Assembly (NCBI GenBank): GCA_017615515.1
Contig: JAFZZX010000045.1
Span: 1 to 6,224 of the forward strand
Length of the DNA: 6,224 bases
From: Clostridia bacterium
Lineage (GTDB): Bacteria; Bacillota; Clostridia; Christensenellales; CAG-1252
Reading direction: 5' to 3'
Shown: positions 1 to 6,180 of the stretch, one piece after another
Layout: the number at the start of each line of letters is the position of its first letter
How positions within the stretch are numbered: the stretch's first letter is position 1
The notes under the pieces: model-generated
Databases searched by the model: none
Told to the model about the DNA's origin: nothing
Seen by the model: the letters and a program-made list of their open reading frames with translations, nothing else
Translations under genes and position numbers: made by a program

Positions 1-56
1 AACGTCTTCGCCGCGGCAATCGTTTCATTTTTTGTTTTCGTATTTCGGGGATTCAT
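1..56 (-). CDS. Possible 5' end of an unidentified gene downstream of tmk (partial)
   Basis: An ATG on the minus strand at 56-54 overlaps the tmk stop codon in an ATGA junction, the usual signature of translational coupling. It opens a frame that stays free of stops to the window edge, giving 18 codons that begin MNPRNTKTKNETIAAAKT. An AAAAGG run inside the end of tmk lies about 10 nt upstream and could act as ribosome binding site. The fragment is too short to assign to any family. DNA polymerase III delta-prime (holB) is a common neighbour after tmk in Firmicutes, but nothing in these residues proves that here. A second in-frame-independent ATG at 28-26 would give an arginine-rich start and lacks a visible Shine-Dalgarno site, so it is less attractive. 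Confidence 0.35.
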   Translation of the reverse strand, partial: MNPRNTKTKNETIAAAKT

Positions 57-673
57 TCCGCAAGTACCTTTTCCGCAAGCGCCGCGACTTCTTCGGCGGC
101 AACCTCGATCGGACGGGCGTTATCCACCGTGGCGACGCGCTCGTCGGGGAGAGCGGCAAAGGCTTTTAGGTAGTTCTCGCGCACGCGGGTCAAGGTCTCG
201 ATCTTCTCGTAACGCTCCCTTTCGCCGCGACCCGTCATACGAGAGGCAAAACTCTCGGGCGGAATGTCGAGAAACAATGTCAGATCGGGGCGCAAGATCT
301 CCCTCGCAAGGCGATTGATCTCGATGATCCAGTCCATCGGCGCAAACAGCGAATTGTAGGCAAAAGAGGAAAAATAATAGCGGTCGCATAGGACGATCTC
401 TCCCTGCTCGAGATGGGCGAGAATGCCCTTGGTCGGGTGCAGGATATGATCCAATCGGTCGGTCATAAAAAGTCCTGCGATCGCCTGCTCCGGCAGGTCC
501 GCCCCGCCCGTCAGGCAACGACGGAGCAAACTGCCCGCCTCGCCATCGGTGGGTTCGCACGTAAGCCATACGAGGTGACCCGCCGCTTCCAAACGCTCCT
601 TGAGAAGACGGGCGTGGCTGCTCTTTCCGCTGCCGTCGATCCCCTCAAAAACGATAAACTTGCCTCTCGTCAT
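53..673 (-). CDS. tmk: Thymidylate kinase (dTMP kinase)
   Basis: This cytoplasmic enzyme phosphorylates dTMP to dTDP with ATP, an essential step of dTTP synthesis. At 206 aa it has the normal family length and appears complete. The P-loop is GIDGSGKS at residues 11-18. It is followed by the EPTDG segment at 40-44, equivalent to the EPGG motif of many homologues, the TDR motif at 71-73, and the DRYYFSS segment at 97-103, which carries the conserved DR(Y/H) motif. The LID region around 145-155 is arginine-rich (RMTGRGERER) while the P-loop has no arginine, which fits the bacterial type II arrangement where the LID supplies the catalytic basic residue. Its ATG shares one base with the stop of the upstream membrane protein gene (TGATG). 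The Shine-Dalgarno match is weak (GAGGGCAGG, about 11 nt upstream), so translation probably depends on coupling. The family call is firm; dTMP specificity is inferred from the family. Confidence 0.95.
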   Translation of the reverse strand: MTRGKFIVFEGIDGSGKSSHARLLKERLEAAGHLVWLTCEPTDGEAGSLLRRCLTGGADLPEQAIAGLFMTDRLDHILHPTKGILAHLEQGEIVLCDRYYFSSFAYNSLFAPMDWIIEINRLAREILRPDLTLFLDIPPESFASRMTGRGERERYEKIETLTRVRENYLKAFAALPDERVATVDNARPIEVAAEEVAALAEKVLAE

Positions 674-2145
674 CAGTCGTCGTACCTGCCCTCTTTCGCC
701 TCGATGATCAGCGCGCCCAGCTCGCGAGCGGCTTTTTCGCTCTCTTTGCCTGCTTTGCCGACTTGGTACTTATAGACCTTGCCCTTCTTCTCGCGTTTGG
801 CATAGGATCTGCTCTTGTACTCGAGGAAAGGCGCTTCTTCGCGGGCGTAAACGTAGAAATAGAAGTTCTTTTTCACCATCGTGAAGAAGAGGGGGAGCGA
901 GATCAGGACGGAGATGCCGCCGCAGACGTAGAAGAGGATGCCGAACCAATCCTTCCAACTCTCTCCCGTGATGCCGGGGATATTCATACCGCTGTTGAAA
1001 CTCGGCAGCAACAGCATAAAGACGCCGAGACCGAAGAAGATCAACCAGAAAAGGAACTTCCCGAAAGAAAAGTGCGTGGAACGGCTGAACTTGATGCCCG
1101 AGACCTTGTCGATGTCGATCTCGGAGCGCTCGCCCGCGTTGATCAAAAGGCGCTTGTTCGTCAAGCACAAGATCCCGTCGCCTCTGCCCGCCGACAGACA
1201 GCTGTAACTGCGGATCACGTTCTCGCCTTTCGCGATGATAAAGCCGGGGACGGCGTCGTTCTCGGACAGAAGGCTGTCCTTGTCCAATTTGTACTTTCTA
1301 CGGAGTTTGCGCTCGTAGGAAGAATACTTCCGAGGGGCTTTATCTGCCGATTTCATGGGTTCCGCTTCGGGAACGGGCACGGCGACGGGCGCTGCCTCGG
1401 GCGCGGGAGCGGGTGTTTCCGCAGATGCGACGGGCTGTTCCGCCTCTTGCGGCTTAGCTTCGGGTGCGGGCGACGGCTCCGCGGATGCGGTCGGCAACTC
1501 GTAGTGCTCGCCGGTTTCGCGTTCGATCTCTCGCACCGCGTCTTGTTCCGCTTGCGCCTCGACGCGGGCGATCAATGCCGCGGTCTTGGCTTTCTTTTTG
1601 TCCGCTTTGGCTTGTCTTTTCGCCTCTTTCGCTGCCTCTTTCTCCGCTCTCTTGCGCTCTGCTTCTGCCTCTTTTTCCGCTCTCTTGCGCTCCGCCTCGG
1701 CCTCTTTCGCCTCGCGTGCGGCGGCTGCCGCCGCTACCTTGTCGGCGCGCGCTTCCGCGGCTCTCCTGCTCTCCTCGCTCCTCGTGAACTCGGGCGGAAT
1801 GATGTCCTCAAACAGAGGTTGCGGCGCGCCGTAGGTCGGCTCTTCGCGCACCTCTTCGGGCTCGGCGGGGATCTCCTCGGCAGGCGCGGGTGCGCTCTCG
1901 ACCTCGATCGCGGGCTCGGGGGTGGGTTCGACCGCCGAAGCGGGCGTTTCCGCCGCAGACGCTGCGCTCGGCTCTGCCTCTACGATAGAGGAAGCGGGCT
2001 CTTGGGCGAGATCGATCGTGGACGAAGGGGCGATCGGGCGTTCCTCGAGTTCGGGTTCTGCCCCACCCTCAAGACGCCGAGAGACCTCGTCGTCGAAATT
2101 GTCAAGGGCGGTCTTTCCTATATTCTCTTTTTCGGAATGTTTCAT
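673..2145 (-). CDS. Membrane protein with disordered/coiled-coil N-terminal half and probable bacterial PH-like domain; function unknown
   Basis: I do not recognise a named family for this 490-aa protein. Residues 21-120 are rich in Glu, Ala and Pro and look disordered and acidic. Residues 122-210 are a highly charged Ala/Glu/Lys/Arg stretch, probably a long helix or coiled coil, with an 11-residue tandem unit (AEAERKRAEKE). Residues 218-265 are a second Pro/Ala/Glu linker. From about 296 a PH-like (bPH) pattern appears: GENVIRSYSC, then LCLTNKRLLI at 326-335, then a SEIDIDKVSGIKFS strand region. Two hydrophobic segments follow, about 362-382 and 401-423, and probably form a membrane hairpin. 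The tail resumes with beta-like FYFYVYA and ends in a helix with ARELGALI (474-481), as if the hairpin were inserted inside the PH-like fold. There is no signal peptide, so the long N-terminal arm probably stays in the cytoplasm. It has its own promoter and a GTGAGG site 7 nt before the ATG, and is co-transcribed with tmk. The domain call is by pattern only. Confidence 0.85.
   Translation of the reverse strand: MKHSEKENIGKTALDNFDDEVSRRLEGGAEPELEERPIAPSSTIDLAQEPASSIVEAEPSAASAAETPASAVEPTPEPAIEVESAPAPAEEIPAEPEEVREEPTYGAPQPLFEDIIPPEFTRSEESRRAAEARADKVAAAAAAREAKEAEAERKRAEKEAEAERKRAEKEAAKEAKRQAKADKKKAKTAALIARVEAQAEQDAVREIERETGEHYELPTASAEPSPAPEAKPQEAEQPVASAETPAPAPEAAPVAVPVPEAEPMKSADKAPRKYSSYERKLRRKYKLDKDSLLSENDAVPGFIIAKGENVIRSYSCLSAGRGDGILCLTNKRLLINAGERSEIDIDKVSGIKFSRSTHFSFGKFLFWLIFFGLGVFMLLLPSFNSGMNIPGITGESWKDWFGILFYVCGGISVLISLPLFFTMVKKNFYFYVYAREEAPFLEYKSRSYAKREKKGKVYKYQVGKAGKESEKAARELGALIIEAKEGRYDD
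1635..1700 (-). repeat. Tandem 33-bp duplication inside the coiled-coil region
   Basis: Two adjacent 33-bp units, 1635-1667 and 1668-1700, differ at only a few positions and encode two copies of the 11-residue unit AEAERKRAEKE. The start of a third, diverged unit follows at 1701. The frame is kept, so the repeat lengthens the charged helix without breaking the gene. An 11-residue period is compatible with a hendecad coiled coil or a long single alpha-helix. Such repeats commonly vary in copy number between strains. Confidence 0.75.
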
Positions 2146-2152
2146 ACTCTAA

Positions 2153-2158
2153 CCTCAC
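2153..2158 (-). promoter_or_regulatory. Ribosome binding site of the PH-like protein gene
   Basis: On the minus strand GTGAGG lies 7 nt upstream of the ATG at 2145-2143. It supports this start for the 490-aa protein. Confidence 0.7.
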
Positions 2159-2159
2159 G

Positions 2160-2179
2160 CGGCGCGATCGGTAGCGCCG
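2160..2179 (-). promoter_or_regulatory. Small GC hairpin in the 5' leader of the PH-like protein gene
   Basis: CGGCGC at 2160-2165 pairs with GCGCCG at 2174-2179 across an 8-nt loop. The hairpin falls between the predicted transcription start and the Shine-Dalgarno site and ends 1 nt from it. It could affect mRNA stability or ribosome access; that role is inference only. Confidence 0.35.
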
Positions 2180-2187
2180 TATAAACT

Positions 2188-2215
2188 ATTATAACATATT
2201 TTTTATTGTTTGCAA
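2188..2215 (-). promoter_or_regulatory. Promoter of the leftward unit (PH-like protein-tmk)
   Basis: The minus strand carries a perfect TATAAT -10 box (2193-2188) preceded by TG one base upstream, which makes an extended -10 element. A TTGCAA -35-like box (2215-2210) sits 16 bp upstream, matching 4 of 6 consensus positions. Transcription should start near 2180, giving a leader of about 35 nt. A direct repeat of AACATATT overlaps both boxes (see findings). Confidence 0.7.
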
Positions 2216-2244
2216 CATATTCTCTTCGAGATAACGGATAGAGT

Positions 2245-2274
2245 TTGACTTCTCCGCCCGATTCGGGATATAAT
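2245..2274 (+). promoter_or_regulatory. Promoter of the metF-activation protein-metH operon
   Basis: A TTGACT -35 box at 2245-2250 and a perfect TATAAT -10 box at 2269-2274 are separated by 18 bp. Transcription should begin near 2281, leaving a leader of only about 28 nt. That is too short for a SAM, cobalamin or T-box leader, so any regulation here would be at the DNA level. The spacer contains an inverted repeat, CCCGA-T-TCGGG, at 2257-2267, a possible operator. Confidence 0.75.
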
Positions 2275-2294
2275 CTCGATATACGATATTCCTT

Positions 2295-2300
2295 GGGAGG
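2295..2300 (+). promoter_or_regulatory. Ribosome binding site of metF
   Basis: GGGAGG lies 8 nt upstream of the ATG at 2309, close to ideal spacing. It fixes the metF start. Confidence 0.8.
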
Positions 2301-2308
2301 CAACGGAT

Positions 2309-3178
2309 ATGAAGATCACAGACGCGATCGGGAAAGGGAAAGGAACGCTCTCATTCGAGATATTCCCCCCGAAAGGCGACTTCAACAGACAGGACGTGCG
2401 CGACCTGCTCGCGGCGCTCTCGCCCCTTCGCCCCGCCTATATCAGCGTGACCTACAGCGCGGGCGGCTCTCTCAACAATACATTGACCGAAGAGATCGCG
2501 CAGATGTCGCAGGCAGAGAACCATATCCCTTCCGCCTGCCATATCACCGTGATCAACAGTACGAAAGAGACGGTGAAAGAGACCATCGACTCCTTCCACG
2601 CGCGTGGCATCGAGAACGTCCTTGCCCTGCGCGGCGACCGAGTGGAAGGCGCTCCCGAAGGCGGCTACACCCACGCGACGGACATCATTCCGAACCTCGT
2701 CGAGCGCGGGTTCTGCGTGGGCGCGAGTTGCTATCCCGAAGGACACCCCTTGTCCCCCTCTTTGGCGGAAGACTACCGCTATATGAAGATGAAAGAGGAG
2801 CTCGGCGCGTCCTTCTTCGTTTCCCAACTTTGCTTTGACAATCGCCGCTTCTTCGAGTTCTTCGACGGCGTCAAAAAGGCGGGCGTGACCTCTCCCGTTT
2901 CTGCGGGCATCATGCCGATCATGAGTAAAGCGCAGGTCAACCGTATGATCTATATGTGCGCGGTCTCGCTGCCCGGTGAGATCATTCGCATCTTGAACCG
3001 CTACGAAGAGGACAAGGACGGTCTTCTGCAGGCGGGACTGGACTATGCGGCGGAGCAGATCCGCGAGCTATACGACGCTGGCGCCGACGACATCCATTTC
3101 TATACGATGAACCGTCCCGAAGCGGCGACGGGGCTCGCGCAACGCCTGACCGCGATGGGTTACTTGAAAAATGCTTGA
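2309..3178 (+). CDS. metF: Methylenetetrahydrofolate reductase
   Basis: MetF is a cytoplasmic flavin-dependent TIM-barrel enzyme that reduces 5,10-methylene-THF to 5-methyl-THF, the methyl donor used by MetH. The 289-aa length matches the bacterial family. Diagnostic segments are present in order: SFEIFPP at 15-21 with the catalytic glutamate (E17, counterpart of E. coli Glu28), ALRGD at 106-110 with the aspartate near the flavin (counterpart of Asp120), FFVSQLCFD at 169-177 with the substrate-contacting glutamine at 173, and HFYTMNR at 263-269 near the C-terminus. It is the first gene of the rightward operon and overlaps the next gene by 8 bp. No MetV-type zinc partner is encoded in the window, so the electron donor (NADH or another) cannot be decided from context. 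The family assignment is secure. Confidence 0.96.
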   Translation: MKITDAIGKGKGTLSFEIFPPKGDFNRQDVRDLLAALSPLRPAYISVTYSAGGSLNNTLTEEIAQMSQAENHIPSACHITVINSTKETVKETIDSFHARGIENVLALRGDRVEGAPEGGYTHATDIIPNLVERGFCVGASCYPEGHPLSPSLAEDYRYMKMKEELGASFFVSQLCFDNRRFFEFFDGVKKAGVTSPVSAGIMPIMSKAQVNRMIYMCAVSLPGEIIRILNRYEEDKDGLLQAGLDYAAEQIRELYDAGADDIHFYTMNRPEAATGLAQRLTAMGYLKNA

Positions 3179-3758
3179 GGAGAAAGTAATCCGCGACGCC
3201 CTGCGCTATCTGGGCAGTAAGGGCGACGATCCTTCGGACGCGTCTCTCCTCAAGAGGGTATTCGACGCCTACCGCGAGGTCTTTTGCCCCCGTCAGGTCA
3301 CCGCGACCTTCCGCGTGAAAGATCACGAGCCGGCGCTGACCTTCGAAGGCTGCGCCGTCACCTTGGTCGGCGAGAGCATTCGGCGGCATTTTGAGGGCGC
3401 GACCCAAGGGATATTCAGCGCCTTTACCCTCGGCGTGGCGTTTGACAGAAAAGTGCGCGAACTCTCCCTAACGCGTCCGTCGGAGTCGGTGGCTCTGAAC
3501 GCCCTCGGCAGCGCCTACGCGGAAAGAAAAGCGGACGAGATGCTGAAAAAAGTGCGGGAAGAGAAGGAAGCGGAAGGTTTCACGACCAATTTCCGCTTTT
3601 GTCCGGGATACGGCGACCTGCCCATTACCGCAAACGTAGAGATCGCGGCGGCGCTCGGCGCAACGAAAAAGATCGGGCTGACCATCACCGAGGCGGGACT
3701 GCTCCTGCCGATCAAAAGCATCGTGGGCGTGACCGCCTGCGTTCCCACCGAGAGGTAA
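3171..3758 (+). CDS. Stand-alone cobalamin-dependent methionine synthase activation (AdoMet-binding) domain protein
   Basis: This 195-aa protein corresponds to the C-terminal activation domain of long MetH enzymes. In those, the domain binds AdoMet and re-methylates cob(II)alamin after occasional oxidation, with an external electron donor. The key segment is RFCPGYGDLP at 142-151. It contains the R-x-x-x-G-Y motif (R142, G146, Y147) that aligns with the AdoMet-contacting Arg1134/Tyr1139 of E. coli MetH. The segment TEAGLLLPIKSIVGV (173-187) matches the conserved end of the domain. It starts inside the end of metF (ATGCTTGA overlap) with a poor Shine-Dalgarno site, so it is probably translated by coupling, and it stops 2 bp before the metH start. 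The order metF-activation-metH strongly supports the role. The equivalent split is known in Thermotoga maritima. It ends shortly after the domain, without the cysteine-rich tail that I recall in some clostridial homologues. Confidence 0.92.
   Translation: MLEEKVIRDALRYLGSKGDDPSDASLLKRVFDAYREVFCPRQVTATFRVKDHEPALTFEGCAVTLVGESIRRHFEGATQGIFSAFTLGVAFDRKVRELSLTRPSESVALNALGSAYAERKADEMLKKVREEKEAEGFTTNFRFCPGYGDLPITANVEIAAALGATKKIGLTITEAGLLLPIKSIVGVTACVPTER
3750..3755 (+). promoter_or_regulatory. Ribosome binding site that decides the metH start
   Basis: GAGAGG lies 5 nt before the ATG at 3761 and overlaps the last codons of the activation gene. It supports starting metH at 3761. The same frame is open back to an ATG at 3599, but the 54 extra codons would overlap the activation gene and read as arginine-rich sequence unrelated to MetH. 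Confidence 0.75.
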
Positions 3759-3760
3759 TT

Positions 3761-6049
3761 ATGAACGAGTTTTTGATTTTCGACGGCGCAATGGGCACGA
3801 TGCTCCAAGCAAAGGGGCTGCCTGCGGGCGCCTTCCCCGAAACCTACAATTTGACCCACCCCGACGTCGTCCTCGCAGTACACAAAGCCTACGTCGAGGC
3901 GGGCGCGGACGTGGTGACCGCCAATACCTTCGGCGCAAACCCCTTCAAAATGAAAGGAATGGACGTCGCCGAGATCATCACGCAAGGCGTCGCCATCGCC
4001 AAAGCGTCGGGCGCGAAGAAAGTCGCCCTCGACGTCAGTTCGCACGGCGCTCTCCTCGAGCCGAACGGCTCTCTGTCCTTCGACGAAGCATACGAAAACT
4101 ACGCTTTCATTATGAAAGCGGGCGCGAAAGCAGGCGCCGATCTCGTCCTCATCGAAACGATGAGCGACCTATTGGAAACCAAATGCGCTCTACTCGCCGC
4201 GAAGGAGAATACCGACCTGCCCGTCTACGTCACGATGACTTATATGGAAGACGGCAGAACATTCCTCGGCACCGATCCCGTCACGGCGACCGTGACGCTC
4301 TGTTCGCTCGGTGCGGACGCGGTGGGCGTAAACTGCTCGCTCGGCGCGCGCGACCTGATCCCGACCGTACGAAAGATCACCGCGTACGCGACCTGCCCCG
4401 TGATCGTGCAACCCAACGCGGGACTTCCCCGCATCGAGAACGGTAAGACCGTCTATGACGACACGCCCGAAGACTTCGCAGCCGCGATGAGCGAGATGGT
4501 CGATCTCGGCGTGACGATCCTCGGCGGTTGCTGCGGCACGACGCCCGACTATATTCGTGCACTCAAGGGACTCCTTAGGGACAAAACGCCCGTCGTGCGC
4601 GACGTCAAACGCCATACCTCAGCGACCTCGGCGACCCGCACCGTCTTTCTGGACGAAGGGGTAAAAGTCATCGGCGAAAGGCTGAACCCGACCGGTAAAA
4701 AACGGCTCAAAGCCGCCTTGATCGAAGGCGACACCGACTATATCCTGCGCGAAGCGATCGACCAAGAACGAGCGGGGGCGGACATTCTCGACCTCAACGT
4801 CGGGCTCCCTGAGATCGACGAGACGGCGACCCTCGTCCGCGTGATGAAGGAAGTCTCCTCGACGGTCTCCCTGCCCATTCAGCTGGATTCGTCCGACAAG
4901 CGAGCCCTCGAGCGCGCCTGTCGCCTATACTGCGGCAAGCCGATCATCAATTCGGTCAATATGAAAGGTGAGAGCCTCGATGCGATCGTCCCGATCGCGA
5001 AGAAGTACGGCGCGACCTTGATCGGTCTCTGCCTCGGCGAAACGATGCCCAAGACGCACGAAGAGCGCTACGCCTATGCGTCCGCCCTCGTCAACGAACT
5101 GACCGCGCGCGGGATCGACAAGAGCGACATCGTGATCGATTGCTTGGTGCTGACCATCGCGACCGACGAGACCCAAGCGACCGAAACCGCTCTCGCCGTC
5201 AAAGAAGTGACCGAGAAACTCGGCGTATGCACGGTGCTCGGCGTCAGCAACGTCAGTTTCGGCATGCCCGACCGCTTAAAGATCAACGCCGCATTCCTAT
5301 CCGAATGCCTCAGAGCGGGGCTTTCCGCGCCGATCCTGAACCCTCTCGTGGCGGAATACGCCGAAGTCCTGAAGGGGAAACTCCTGCCCCTCGACACTTC
5401 CTCTTACTTCACTTTCGATCAATCCGGCGCGGTGGATATCCGCGGCATGGTCTTATGCGGCGCGGTGGGCGGCATCGAAGAGGCGGTGCGCGAAGCCTTA
5501 AAGACGCGCGATCCGATCGAGATCATCAACGGCGAATTCATCCCCGCGCTCGACGAGATCGGCGCGAAGTTCGAGAAAGGCGAGGTCTTCCTGCCCCGCC
5601 TGATCGCCGCGGCGGAAGTCGTCAAAAAAGGCATGGACGTGATGCGCGCGGGCGGCGACGAGAACGACAGCCGTCCCGACGTGATCCTCGCGACGGTCAA
5701 GGGCGACATCCACGACATCGGTAAAAATATCGTCAAGATGCTCTTGCGCAGTTACGGATTCAAGGTCCTCGACCTCGGCAAGGACGTGCCCGAGAGCGAG
5801 ATCGTCGCGGCTTGGGAAAGGACACACGCCCCCTTGATCGGGCTATCCGCCCTGATGACCACGACCGTCCCCTCGATGAAGACGACGATCGACGCGCTCC
5901 GTGCGGCGGGCTCTACGGCGAAGGTCGCGGTGGGCGGCGCGGTGCTGACCGAGGAATACGCAACGACCGTCGGCGCGGACTTCTACGGAAAGGACGCGCG
6001 AGCGACGGTGAAGATCGCCGAGCTTGTCATTCGTAAAGATGGCGTATAA
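3761..6049 (+). CDS. metH: Cobalamin-dependent methionine synthase, short form without activation domain
   Basis: MetH transfers methyl from 5-methyl-THF to homocysteine through cobalamin, making methionine and THF. From ATG 3761 the protein has 762 aa, close to the short Thermotoga type and far below the roughly 1,200 aa of E. coli MetH. Modules in order: homocysteine-binding barrel (about 1-275) with FDGAMGTMLQ at the start and zinc ligands Cys192, Cys257 and Cys258, the same 65-residue spacing as in T. maritima; methyl-THF-binding barrel (about 300-545) with GERLNPTG from 305, DLNVG at 344-348 and QLDSS at 374-378; four-helix cap (about 555-632) with FLP at 610-612; and cobalamin-binding Rossmann domain (about 638-762) with D649-x-H651-x-x-G654, where His651 should be the lower axial ligand. 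GLS at 694-696 is also conserved. The reactivation domain is missing here and supplied by the gene just upstream. The gene is intact, last in its operon and followed by a terminator. Confidence 0.96.
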   Translation: MNEFLIFDGAMGTMLQAKGLPAGAFPETYNLTHPDVVLAVHKAYVEAGADVVTANTFGANPFKMKGMDVAEIITQGVAIAKASGAKKVALDVSSHGALLEPNGSLSFDEAYENYAFIMKAGAKAGADLVLIETMSDLLETKCALLAAKENTDLPVYVTMTYMEDGRTFLGTDPVTATVTLCSLGADAVGVNCSLGARDLIPTVRKITAYATCPVIVQPNAGLPRIENGKTVYDDTPEDFAAAMSEMVDLGVTILGGCCGTTPDYIRALKGLLRDKTPVVRDVKRHTSATSATRTVFLDEGVKVIGERLNPTGKKRLKAALIEGDTDYILREAIDQERAGADILDLNVGLPEIDETATLVRVMKEVSSTVSLPIQLDSSDKRALERACRLYCGKPIINSVNMKGESLDAIVPIAKKYGATLIGLCLGETMPKTHEERYAYASALVNELTARGIDKSDIVIDCLVLTIATDETQATETALAVKEVTEKLGVCTVLGVSNVSFGMPDRLKINAAFLSECLRAGLSAPILNPLVAEYAEVLKGKLLPLDTSSYFTFDQSGAVDIRGMVLCGAVGGIEEAVREALKTRDPIEIINGEFIPALDEIGAKFEKGEVFLPRLIAAAEVVKKGMDVMRAGGDENDSRPDVILATVKGDIHDIGKNIVKMLLRSYGFKVLDLGKDVPESEIVAAWERTHAPLIGLSALMTTTVPSMKTTIDALRAAGSTAKVAVGGAVLTEEYATTVGADFYGKDARATVKIAELVIRKDGV

Positions 6050-6177
6050 TAGACGGCGTATTAGGGGCATATCTGCTTCGTTACTGACTGCAAAGCGGCG
6101 AAATCACGTACAACAAGTACGCTCATTCGCCGCTTTTTGTCGAGCCTCGCATCTAACCCCTTCTCCGCCGTCTTTTA
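6047..6177. repeat. Nested imperfect inverted repeat of about 131 nt downstream of metH
   Basis: Paired arms are arranged concentrically. TAA-t-AGACGGCG (6047-6058) pairs with CGCCGTCT-t-TTA (6166-6177) with one mismatch. GGGG (6064-6067) pairs with CCCC (6157-6160), and TTCG (6077-6080) with CGAG (6141-6144). AAAGCGGCGAA (6092-6102) pairs with TTCGCCGCTTT (6126-6136), and CGTAC (6107-6111) with GTACG (6117-6121) around an AACAA loop. The metH stop codon lies in the outermost arm. The structure is larger than a simple terminator needs and could be a dispersed MITE- or REP-like element that provides the terminator. No transposase is present, and dispersion cannot be tested in this window. Confidence 0.6.
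6092..6138 (+). terminator. Intrinsic terminator of the metF-metH operon
   Basis: An 11-bp perfect stem (6092-6102 with 6126-6136) with a GCGGCG core is followed by a run of five T (6134-6138). A second 5-bp hairpin (CGTAC/GTACG) sits in its loop. It begins 42 bp after the metH stop. On the opposite strand the same stem is followed only by TTT, so it should terminate mainly rightward transcription. The outer arm of the larger repeat is also followed by T-runs (6173-6176, 6179-6184) and could act as a second stop. Confidence 0.8.
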
Positions 6178-6180
6178 GTT

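Noticed and set aside
763..2184. A 473-codon open frame on the plus strand opposite the PH-like protein gene
   Set aside because: It is a shadow of the biased, low-complexity codons of the minus-strand gene. Its product is an Arg/Leu/Gly/Phe-rich string without domain features, and the minus-strand gene has a promoter, a Shine-Dalgarno site and a recognisable domain.
2146..2308. Riboswitch or T-box upstream of metF
   Set aside because: The predicted leader is about 28 nt and the whole intergenic region is 163 bp shared by two promoters. No SAM, cobalamin or T-box conserved elements were recognised.
3599..3760. 54-codon N-terminal extension of metH
   Set aside because: It overlaps the activation gene in another frame, is Arg-rich, and does not resemble MetH. 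ATG 3761 has GAGAGG 5 nt upstream and begins directly with the MetH N-terminal motif.
6061..6126. A 21-aa minus-strand frame (starts MSVLVVRDF) within the inverted repeat
   Set aside because: It has no usable Shine-Dalgarno site, lies wholly inside a palindromic structure and is probably a by-product of it. It might be worth using as a query if the repeat proves to be dispersed.
6047..6177. Integron attC site
   Set aside because: One ATCTAAC matches the RYYYAAC core at 6151-6157, but no matching GTTRRRY core lies at the proper distance and no integrase is present.
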